Origin: Ruminococcaceae bacterium UBA6353
GTDB lineage: Bacteria > Bacillota > Clostridia > Oscillospirales > Acutalibacteraceae
DNA length: 40,251 nucleotides
Direction: 5' to 3'
NCBI GenBank assembly: GCA_002437905.1
Contig: DJRT01000014.1
Coordinates: 132,854-173,104, forward strand
The notes under the pieces were generated by a model. It made no database searches and was not told the DNA's origin. It saw only the letters and a list, made by a program, of their open reading frames with translations. Of this stretch, positions 34,459 through 40,251 are shown piece after piece (position 1 is the first letter of the stretch; each line of letters begins with the position of its first letter). The position numbers and the translations under genes were made by a program.

Positions 34459-35736
34459 ATGACACTATATACGGTACAGCCGGGGGATACACTGTATTCC
34501 ATCGGTGCGGACTTCGGCACGCCGCCGGCGCTGCTGGCGGAAAATAACGGTCTGGAACCGGAAACGCCGCTGGTGGTCGGACAGGCACTGGTGGTGCTGA
34601 TCCCGGCGGAGATCACAACGGTACAGCCGGGGGAGACAATCTATGCCATTGCCCGGCGGGCGGGGCTGTCCGTCATCCAGCTCTACCGCAATAATCCGGG
34701 GCTGAACGGCCTGCCGGCGGTGCAGCCGGGGCAGACGCTGGTGCTGCGGTATACCGACCAGCCAACGGCGCCGCTGGATGTGAATGCCTACGCCTACCCC
34801 TTTATTTCCGGCGGCCTGCTGCGGCAGACGCTGCCCTACCTGACCTACATCACGCCGTTTACCTATGGCTTTACACCGGCGGGGGAGCTGGTGCCGCTGA
34901 ATGACCAGCCGATCATTGACCTGGCGCTGGAATATGGGGTCACCCCCTGGATGCACCTGTCCACCCTGACGCCGGATGGAGTGTTCAGCAGTGCGCTGGG
35001 GCTGCAGCTGCTGGCTGACCAGGCAGCACAGGTGGTGCTGATCGAAAATGTGCTGGATAACATGCAGGCGAAGAACTACCAGGGGCTGGATGTGGACTTT
35101 GAATTCATCGGTGCCGAGGGGGCGGCCGCCTATGCGGCCTTTATTGCCCGCCTGCGGGCGCGGCTGTCCCCGCTGGGCTATGAGGTGCTGGTGGCGCTGG
35201 CACCCAAGGTGAGTGCCGACCAGCCGGGTACGCTGTATGAGGGGCACGACTATGCGGCGCTGGGGGCAGCGGCGGATGGCGTGCTGCTGATGACCTATGA
35301 GTGGGGCTATACCTACGGGCCGCCCCTGGCGGTGGCGCCGATCCCCTCGGTGCGGCGGGTGCTGGACTATGCGGTGACCGAGATCCCGCGGGAAAAGATC
35401 TTTATGGGCATCCCCAGCTATGGCTATGATTGGCCGCTGCCGTATGAGCGGGGGGTTACCAGGGCACAGTCGCTTTCCAATGTGGAGGCCGTTACGCTGG
35501 CCCGGCGCTACGGCGCCGAGATCCTGTATGATCAGCAGGCGCAGGCGCCGTGGTTCCGGTATACGGCGCCGGACGGTCGGGCCCATGAGGTATGGTTTGA
35601 GGATGCGCGCAGCATTGAGGCCAAGCTGGCGCTGATCCGCGAATACGGCTTCCGCGGGGCGGGATACTGGAACCTGGACCGGCCGTTCCCGCAGAACTGG
35701 AGCCTGCTGAACAGCCAGTACGCCGTGCGGTATTGA
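34459..35736 (+). CDS. LysM-GH18 glycosidase, YaaH/SleL-like
   Basis: A 425-residue protein with two LysM peptidoglycan-binding repeats (about 4-46, YTVQPGDTLYSIGADFG; and 53-97, TTVQPGETIYAIARRAG) and a GH18 domain (about 105-420). The catalytic motif is GLDVDFEF with Glu215, matching the YaaH/SleL cortex-fragment N-acetylglucosaminidases of spore formers. No signal peptide is visible, as for YaaH proteins packaged from the mother cell. ATG 34459 has GGGGAGG 7 bases upstream. Upstream, CATATAGT (34420-34427) resembles a sporulation sigma-E -10 element but no matching -35 is clear. If the organism does not sporulate, a general cell-wall role is the alternative. Confidence 0.88.
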   Translation: MTLYTVQPGDTLYSIGADFGTPPALLAENNGLEPETPLVVGQALVVLIPAEITTVQPGETIYAIARRAGLSVIQLYRNNPGLNGLPAVQPGQTLVLRYTDQPTAPLDVNAYAYPFISGGLLRQTLPYLTYITPFTYGFTPAGELVPLNDQPIIDLALEYGVTPWMHLSTLTPDGVFSSALGLQLLADQAAQVVLIENVLDNMQAKNYQGLDVDFEFIGAEGAAAYAAFIARLRARLSPLGYEVLVALAPKVSADQPGTLYEGHDYAALGAAADGVLLMTYEWGYTYGPPLAVAPIPSVRRVLDYAVTEIPREKIFMGIPSYGYDWPLPYERGVTRAQSLSNVEAVTLARRYGAEILYDQQAQAPWFRYTAPDGRAHEVWFEDARSIEAKLALIREYGFRGAGYWNLDRPFPQNWSLLNSQYAVRY

Positions 35737-35753
35737 CCACCGGCATCCCCCTA

Positions 35754-35782
35754 TTGTGTTTGGCGCGCAGATGGTATATAAT
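35754..35782 (+). promoter_or_regulatory. Promoter of the small cysteine protein gene
   Basis: TTGTGT (35754-35759), 17-bp spacer, TATAAT (35777-35782), 31 bases before the start codon. Confidence 0.8.
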
Positions 35783-35813
35783 AGCGGTAGCTTGGATAGG
35801 GAGCGTGGATGCG

Positions 35814-35993
35814 ATGGCAGCGATCAACTGTGAGGATTGCGAAAACTACGACTATGATGAGGAGAGCGAGACCTACACCTGTCTGCAGGATCTGGACATG
35901 GACGAATTTGAACGGTTTATGCTTTCCGGGCACACGCAGTGCCCCTACTACCGGGTGCGGGACGACTACCGCATTGTCCGGCGGCAAAACTGA
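35814..35993 (+). CDS. Small four-cysteine acidic protein (DUF6472-like)
   Basis: A 59-residue acidic protein with Cys6 and Cys9 in NCEDCENYDYDE, Cys23 in YTC and Cys43 in QCPYY, a spacing that could hold one zinc ion or Fe-S cluster. It resembles the small uncharacterised DUF6472 family found in clostridia (recognised from the NCEDCxNY...CPYY frame; not verified by search). ATG 35814 has AGGGAG 10 bases upstream, and the gene has its own strong promoter and terminator, so it is an independent, probably well-expressed unit. Function unknown. Confidence 0.75.
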   Translation: MAAINCEDCENYDYDEESETYTCLQDLDMDEFERFMLSGHTQCPYYRVRDDYRIVRRQN

Positions 35994-35994
35994 A

Positions 35995-36040
35995 AACAGC
36001 GGATCTCCGGCAAGATTGCCGGAGATCCGCTGTTGTTTAT
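35995..36040. terminator. Bidirectional terminator between convergent genes
   Basis: Perfect 19-bp stem (35995-36013 with 36016-36034), 2-base centre, followed by GTTTAT on the plus strand and GTTTTCAGTTTT on the minus strand. Confidence 0.9.
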
Positions 36041-36046
36041 CATGCT

Positions 36047-37396
36047 TTATCCGTGAACGGTCAGTGTGGCCAGGCGGGCGTAGGCGCCGTCCCGTTCGGC
36101 CAGCATCTCGGTCTGCACGGTGGGCAGCCCATCGCCGGTGATGGCCATTTCCAGTGTGTAATCGCCGGGAGCCATATCAGCGGGCAGCGCCAGGCTGACC
36201 GTCTCCTGGCTTTCGCCCGGCATCCAGCGGCGCATGTCGATGGGGGTGTCGAAGCAATAGCTGTGCCCATTGCCGGTCAGGCGGAATACCACCGGGATGC
36301 GCCGGTAGATCGGTGCTACGCCGCGGTTTTCCATAAACAGACGCAGCTCCAGCTCATCGCCAGGGCAGGCCTCCTGCGGGTAGCGCAGCGCCCGTAGGGC
36401 AAAGTGGTAGCCCATGCGGCTGAGCCAGTAATCAATCTTTTCCCGCCAGGCGAATGGGACGGGCATGGACTTGGCATTGAAATTGCTGATATGCCAGCGC
36501 AGGGTGTGCTCGATGATATCGTCGATATCCCAGCCCTGCCGCAGCCACTCGCACAGCCACCAGTAGGATTCGAATACCACCGGAGCCGTTTTCCAGCACT
36601 CGCTCAGCTGGGCGTTGATCTGCGGGTAGAATTCGTAGGTCAGATATTTCTGCCCGATGCCGTCCGCCCGCCAGCCGACCGGCGCTGTGCGGCAGCCGTA
36701 ATCGACCAGCCACGGTGCAGCCACCTGCCCGATCAGCTGGGTGTGATGGAAGCTGGAGGTGTAGACATCCATCAGCTCCTGCAGCGCCTCGCGCGGATAG
36801 TTATCGCAGCCGTGTCCTTCGCCCCATGCGCCGGTGATGGAAACATCGATCAGATCCAGCACTGGGTCGCCGTCAAAGCGGGCGGCCAGCGCCCGGATCG
36901 CTTCTCCGAAATAGCGCAGGTAGACCGGGTCGGCAGGGGAGTCCTTCACCCGTTTGCCGTCCGGGCGCTCCGGGCAGGGGGTCAGCGCCTTCAGCCAGTC
37001 CGGCACATCGTCGCTGGCGCGGGTGCTGTGGGGCAGCAGGCGGAACATCACGGTCTGCCCCGTGGTGCGTGCCCTGTCCAGCGTGTCGGCAATCAGCGCG
37101 TAGTTGAACTGCCCGCGCTGCGGCTCAAAATCCTTCCACAGAATGCGGATATAGGCGATCGTTGTGGGCGGATAAAAGCCCTGTTCGTTCCCCCTGTGCT
37201 CGATATAGGCGGGAACAGGATAACATTCCCGTTCCTCCGTTTCCAAGCTGTTATTTCTGGGGTCGACTGTGATATCGGAATACAGCGGATCCCCCTCGAA
37301 ATGCTGGAAGGTGGTAAAGCCGATATAAGGGTTTTTGACCGGCTTCGGCTGGGCTTCTACGCGGTAATAGGCCGCGGCAGTAGGCGTGCGTTTCAT
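36047..37396 (-). CDS. DUF4832-type protein, putative glycoside-hydrolase fold
   Basis: A 449-residue protein. Residues about 20-330 look like a TIM-barrel of the GH42/DUF4832 kind: NPYIGFTTFQHFEGD, YIRILWKDFEPQRGQFNY, and SITGAWGEGHG, whose Glu could be a catalytic acid. The last 110 residues form a beta domain (LELRLFMENRGVAPIYR, PADMAPGDYTLEMAI). Proteins of this kind are often secreted or lie in polysaccharide-use loci, but here there is no signal peptide and no sugar transporter nearby. ATG 37396 has CGGAGGTTG 6 bases upstream and its own promoter. The activity is unknown; a cytosolic glycosidase on imported oligosaccharides is the best guess. Confidence 0.65.
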   Translation of the reverse strand: MKRTPTAAAYYRVEAQPKPVKNPYIGFTTFQHFEGDPLYSDITVDPRNNSLETEERECYPVPAYIEHRGNEQGFYPPTTIAYIRILWKDFEPQRGQFNYALIADTLDRARTTGQTVMFRLLPHSTRASDDVPDWLKALTPCPERPDGKRVKDSPADPVYLRYFGEAIRALAARFDGDPVLDLIDVSITGAWGEGHGCDNYPREALQELMDVYTSSFHHTQLIGQVAAPWLVDYGCRTAPVGWRADGIGQKYLTYEFYPQINAQLSECWKTAPVVFESYWWLCEWLRQGWDIDDIIEHTLRWHISNFNAKSMPVPFAWREKIDYWLSRMGYHFALRALRYPQEACPGDELELRLFMENRGVAPIYRRIPVVFRLTGNGHSYCFDTPIDMRRWMPGESQETVSLALPADMAPGDYTLEMAITGDGLPTVQTEMLAERDGAYARLATLTVHG

Positions 37397-37434
37397 AGTG
37401 TCAACCTCCGGTTGCAGTTGTCATTTGTACGGTC

Positions 37435-37462
37435 AGTATACCATATCGTACAGGAAAGTCAA
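37435..37462 (-). promoter_or_regulatory. Promoter of the DUF4832-type gene
   Basis: On the minus strand TTGACT (37462-37457), 16-bp spacer, TATACT (37440-37435). Confidence 0.75.
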
Positions 37463-37655
37463 GCAGAAAATGAAAGCGGTTACTTCCGGCTCTTTTCACA
37501 GAACGCCATTTCTGCCTGGGCTGCGGGATTTGGTGCACCGGTACGGATGGCGGGGGCGGTTGGACATATTGTACAAATCCCGTAGTTAGTCCGCCCTAAC
37601 TCTTTGGACGGGACAACAAAAATCGGCATGACCCGCAAAAAAATGCCAAAACCCC
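37463..37655. other. Intergenic stretch between divergent DUF4832 and feo promoters
   Basis: No gene with a ribosome site on either strand. It contains one palindrome (37584-37601, listed separately), a TTGTACAA palindrome at 37569-37576, and an A-rich run (37637-37643). Nothing else is recognisable. Confidence 0.5.
37584..37601. promoter_or_regulatory. Palindrome AGTTAG-N6-CTAACT upstream of the feo promoter
   Basis: AGTTAG (37584-37589) and CTAACT (37596-37601). It shares the TTAG...CTAA core of the three feo sites but not the inner GC pair, so it may be a weaker or unrelated site. Confidence 0.4.
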
Positions 37656-37684
37656 TTGACAGAGTCCGCGCAGAGTAGTAGGAT
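37656..37684 (+). promoter_or_regulatory. Promoter of the feo operon
   Basis: TTGACA (37656-37661), 17-bp spacer, TAGGAT (37679-37684). The predicted start near 37691 abuts the first GGTTAGC site at 37692-37709, a typical repressor geometry. Confidence 0.7.
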
Positions 37685-37691
37685 AAGACTC

Positions 37692-37709
37692 GGTTAGCGG
37701 GGGCTAATT
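37692..37709 (+). promoter_or_regulatory. feo site 1: GGTTAGC-GGGG-GCTAATT
   Basis: Inverted repeat TTAGC (37694-37698) and GCTAA (37703-37707) at the predicted transcription start of the feo operon. Flanking GG and TT are shared with sites 2 and 3. The TTAG...CTAA core resembles iron-dependent DtxR/IdeR operators (inference). Confidence 0.65.
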
Positions 37710-37760
37710 GAAAAACCGACCGTCCCGGTCGGCAGCCGCTGACCATTTTCAAAGCCCAGC

Positions 37761-37778
37761 GGTTAGCAATTGCTAATT
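37761..37778 (+). promoter_or_regulatory. feo site 2: GGTTAGC-AATT-GCTAATT
   Basis: A 14-bp perfect palindrome TTAGCAATTGCTAA (37763-37776) in the leader of the first feoA, 37 bases before its start codon, with the same GG and TT flanks as sites 1 and 3. Confidence 0.65.
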
Positions 37779-37815
37779 GATGGAGTCAATGTCAACTGTA
37801 AAGTGGGGGATTGCC

Positions 37816-38028
37816 ATGATGCCGTTAAGTTTGGCCAGCGTCGGCGAGGAAAACACCATCCGTCACATCGGCGGAAGCCCGGAAGTGAAAAAACATCTGG
37901 AAAATCTCGGCTTTGTTGCAGGCGGCACGGTGACCGTGATCAACAAGCTGGGGGGCAATGTGATTGTCAATGTGAAAGAAGCGCGTGTGGCGATCAGCGA
38001 GGAAATGGCGCGCAAGATCATGGTGTAA
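37816..38028 (+). CDS. feoA: FeoA-domain protein, first copy
   Basis: A 70-residue SH3-like FeoA protein (MMPLSLASVGEE, IRHIGGSPEVKKHLENLGF, GNVIVNVKEARVAISEEMA). FeoA is a small cytosolic partner of the ferrous iron permease FeoB. ATG 37816, first of an ATG pair, has GTGGGGGA 6 bases upstream; in-frame starts further up (37789 and earlier) overlap site 2 or lack a ribosome site. It is the first gene of feoA-feoA-feoB. The two FeoA copies differ strongly (this one of the MMPL type), as is common in clostridial feo operons. Confidence 0.93.
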   Translation: MMPLSLASVGEENTIRHIGGSPEVKKHLENLGFVAGGTVTVINKLGGNVIVNVKEARVAISEEMARKIMV

Positions 38029-38099
38029 CAGGCGCACAGCGCGCCTTTGCATACAATACAGCCAATACAAAACCGAAAAAGATAAGGAGGATACAGCAC

Positions 38100-38321
38100 A
38101 TGAAGACTCTCAGACAGGTGAAGGTCGGCGAGACGGTCAAGGTCGTTAAGCTGCACGGCGAGGGCGCCGTGAAGCGCCGTATCATGGATATGGGGCTGAC
38201 CAAGGGCGTGGAGGTCTATGTCCGCAAGGTTGCGCCGCTGGGCGACCCGGTGGAGATCACCGTGCGTGGCTATGAGCTTTCCCTGCGCAAGGCCGACGCC
38301 GATATGATCGAGGTCGAGTAA
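38100..38321 (+). CDS. feoA: FeoA-domain protein, second copy
   Basis: A 73-residue FeoA protein of the more classical type: MKTLRQVKVGETVKVVKLHG, then RRIMDMGLTKGVEVYVRKVAPLGDPVEITVRGYELSLRK split over the SH3-like fold, ending DADMIEVE. TAAGGAGG lies 9 bases before ATG 38100. It sits 71 bases after the first feoA and 124 bases before feoB. It likely modulates FeoB activity or assembly in the cytosol. Confidence 0.95.
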   Translation: MKTLRQVKVGETVKVVKLHGEGAVKRRIMDMGLTKGVEVYVRKVAPLGDPVEITVRGYELSLRKADADMIEVE

Positions 38322-38361
38322 CCTTCCGGCAGCCCCGTGGCTGCGGAAAAGGCCGCCGACC

Positions 38362-38379
38362 GGTTAGCGAAAGCTAATT
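38362..38379 (+). promoter_or_regulatory. feo site 3: GGTTAGC-GAAA-GCTAATT between feoA and feoB
   Basis: TTAGC (38364-38368) and GCTAA (38373-38377) around GAAA. Same 18-bp pattern as sites 1 and 2 but inside the transcript, with no convincing promoter nearby. As RNA it would form a stem closed by a GNRA (GAAA) tetraloop, extended by CCGG on both sides with a three-base bulge. Confidence 0.6.
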
Positions 38380-38445
38380 TCCGGCGACCGCTGCATGAAG
38401 AATGACACAGGCACAGAAATACATAAGAAAGAAGGAGTTTCAGAC

Positions 38446-40251
38446 ATGGGTATCCGTATTGCACTTGCCGGTAACCCGAACTGCGGCAAGACAACGCTGT
38501 TTAACGCGCTGACCGGCTCCAACCAGTTTGTCGGTAACTGGCCGGGCGTAACAGTGGAAAAGAAAGAGGGCAAGCTGAAAAAGCACGACGGTGTCATCAT
38601 CACCGACCTGCCCGGTATCTATTCGCTTTCCCCCTACACGCTGGAGGAGGTCGTTGCGCGTAACTACCTGATCGGTGAGCGCCCCGATGCCATCCTCAAT
38701 ATCATCGATGGTACGAACCTGGAGCGTAACCTGTACCTCACCACGCAGCTGACCGAGCTGGGTATCCCGGTGGTCATCGCCATCAACATGATGGATATCG
38801 TCCGCAAGAACGGCGATAAGATCGACACCGCCGAGCTTTCCCGCCAGCTGGGCTGCAAGGTTGTGGAGATCTCTGCGCTGAAGGGCACCGGCATCACCGA
38901 GGCAGCCGAGGCGGCCATTGATGCGGCGAAGAACGGCAAGACCATTCCGATGCACACCTTCTCCGGCTGTGTGGAGCATGCCATTGCCCACATCGAAGAG
39001 GCGGCCGTGCACGGGCTGCCGGAGGAACAGCAGCGCTGGTACGCGATCAAGATCTTTGAGCGCGATGATAAGGTGCTGTCCGGCCTGCAGATTCCGGCGG
39101 ATGTGCTGGCGCACATTGACAACGATATCCAGGCGGCCGAGAAAGAGATGGATGACGACGCCGAGTCGATCATCACCAACGAGCGGTATGTGTATATCGC
39201 CTCCATCATCAAGGCCTGCTACAAGAAAAAGAGCCACGAAAAGCTGTCCACCTCCGATAAGATCGACCGTGTGGTGACCAACCGCTGGCTGGGCCTGCCG
39301 ATCTTTGCGGCGATCATGTTCCTGGTGTACTACCTGTCCATGGTCACGGTCGGCTCGATGGCGACCGACTGGATGAACGATGGTGTGTTCGGCGATGGCT
39401 GGCACCTGTTCGGCATCGGCTCCTCCGCCTACAATGAGGATGCAGAGGAATATACCGACGCCCTGAATGCGATCAACGGCTTCGTTGAGGTCGACCCCTC
39501 GGCTGAGGACTTTGACGCGGCGGCGGCGCTCAGCGAGATCAAGGACTTTAAGCCTGCCTCGGACAGCGCCACCGGCACGGTGACGGTGGAGGATGAGGAG
39601 ACCCTCGCCCAGTCGGATATGACGGTTTACTATTCCGCTATTCCCGCCTCGGTTGAGGATGACAAGGATGCCGAGTACATCCCGGTCACCTATCAGGAGG
39701 CTGTGCAGTACTTTGAGGAGAACAGCGAATTTGCTGAGCCGGATCCGGCAGAATACGGCGTGTGGGTGCCCGGCATCCCGGCGCTGGTCGGCGATGGTCT
39801 GGAGGCAGTCGGCGCGGCCGATTGGCTGAGCGGTCTGATCAATGACGGTATCGTGGCCGGTGTCGGCGCGGTGCTCGGCTTTGTGCCGCAGATGCTGGTG
39901 CTGTTCCTGCTGCTGGCGTTCCTGGAGGCCTGCGGCTACATGGCGCGTATCGCCTTCGTGCTTGACCGAATCTTCCGTAAATTCGGCCTTTCCGGTAAGT
40001 CCTTTATCCCGATGCTGATCGGTACCGGCTGCGGCGTGCCCGGCATCATGGCTTCCCGTACGATCGAGAACGAGCGTGACCGCCGTATGACGATCATGAC
40101 CACCACCTTTATCCCCTGCGGTGCAAAGGTGCCCTTTATCGCGATGATTGCCGGCGCTCTGTTCGGCGGCAGCGCTCTGGTATCCACCTCGGCCTACTTC
40201 ATCGGTATGGCGGCCATCATTGTGTCCGGTATCATGCTGAAGAAGACCAAG
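38446..40251 (+). CDS. feoB: Ferrous iron transport protein FeoB (partial at right edge)
   Basis: 602 residues are visible, open to the window edge. The N-terminal G domain carries G1 GNPNCGKTTLFN (near 9-20), G2 within VGNWPGVTVEKK, G3 DLPGIYS and G4 NMMD. A helical GDI-like spacer follows (about 165-280), then the first transmembrane helix (near 287-307) and the Gate region (LGFVPQMLVLFLLLAFLEACGYMARIAF and GTGCGVPGIMASR, with the conserved cysteine). Between helix 1 and the Gate region lies an acidic insert (about 308-455), far longer than in E. coli FeoB. GAAGGAG supports ATG 38446. It imports Fe2+ across the cytoplasmic membrane. Confidence 0.95.
   Translation, partial: MGIRIALAGNPNCGKTTLFNALTGSNQFVGNWPGVTVEKKEGKLKKHDGVIITDLPGIYSLSPYTLEEVVARNYLIGERPDAILNIIDGTNLERNLYLTTQLTELGIPVVIAINMMDIVRKNGDKIDTAELSRQLGCKVVEISALKGTGITEAAEAAIDAAKNGKTIPMHTFSGCVEHAIAHIEEAAVHGLPEEQQRWYAIKIFERDDKVLSGLQIPADVLAHIDNDIQAAEKEMDDDAESIITNERYVYIASIIKACYKKKSHEKLSTSDKIDRVVTNRWLGLPIFAAIMFLVYYLSMVTVGSMATDWMNDGVFGDGWHLFGIGSSAYNEDAEEYTDALNAINGFVEVDPSAEDFDAAAALSEIKDFKPASDSATGTVTVEDEETLAQSDMTVYYSAIPASVEDDKDAEYIPVTYQEAVQYFEENSEFAEPDPAEYGVWVPGIPALVGDGLEAVGAADWLSGLINDGIVAGVGAVLGFVPQMLVLFLLLAFLEACGYMARIAFVLDRIFRKFGLSGKSFIPMLIGTGCGVPGIMASRTIENERDRRMTIMTTTFIPCGAKVPFIAMIAGALFGGSALVSTSAYFIGMAAIIVSGIMLKKTK

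Noticed and set aside
37480..37752. 90-codon minus-strand open frame upstream of the DUF4832-type gene
   Set aside because: It covers the opposite-strand feo promoter and site 1, and has no ribosome site at its ATG; probably chance.

Overview
The window is a chromosomal segment from a GC-rich anaerobic Firmicute (Clostridia), most likely an Oscillospiraceae/Ruminococcaceae-type gut anaerobe. This is inferred from the Bacillus/Clostridium-style division and cell-wall cluster, the redox regulator Rex, iron-sulfur-rich [FeFe] hydrogenase genes, a feoA-feoA-feoB ferrous iron operon, and sigma-A promoters with near-consensus hexamers. MurE carries the DNPR motif, so the wall should contain meso-diaminopimelate. 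A YaaH/SleL-type LysM-GH18 enzyme hints at, but does not prove, sporulation ability.

Layout. 1-2280: a membrane-anchored collagen-like protein on the minus strand (cut by the left edge), two small XRE regulators, and between them an unannotated candidate structured small RNA on the minus strand with a perfect consensus promoter and an intrinsic terminator. 2290-7250: a PIG-L deacetylase, secA and ychF. 7360-19200: one long division/peptidoglycan block, mraZ-rsmH-ftsL-pbp(ftsI/spoVD)-murE-mraY-ftsW-murG-murA-ftsQ; murF, murD, murC and murB are absent from it. 19200-22400: an AT-rich island of two genes, a subtilisin-like protease without a visible signal peptide and a predicted lipoprotein, bounded by terminators. 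22480-29990: a LysR regulator, rex, a small phosphotransferase whose best start is a non-canonical ACG, then a redox module of two thioredoxin-like [2Fe-2S] proteins, a PAS-linked sensory-type [FeFe] hydrogenase, a SpoIIE-like PP2C phosphatase and a monomeric group-B-type [FeFe] hydrogenase. 30000-36040: putP (minus), an MscS channel, a GT2 glycosyltransferase overlapping a nucleotidyltransferase, a YaaH-like hydrolase and a small four-cysteine protein. 36047-40251: a DUF4832-type protein (minus) and the feo operon, with feoB cut by the right edge.

How the parts work together. The mraZ block builds lipid II precursors (MurA, MurE, MraY, MurG) and the septal machine (FtsL, FtsQ, FtsW, class B PBP), probably under MraZ autoregulation at GTGG boxes. 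The hydrogenase block reads as a redox/H2 sensing unit: the PAS-hydrogenase could signal through the PP2C phosphatase, next to a second hydrogenase and close to the NADH sensor Rex. The feo operon carries three near-identical 18-bp GGTTAGC-N4-GCTAATT sites, one at the predicted transcription start, and supplies iron that the Fe-S enzymes would need. The most notable unexplained items are the candidate sRNA at 1656-1803, the AT-rich protease/lipoprotein pair, the PAS-hydrogenase/phosphatase module, and the repeated feo palindromes.
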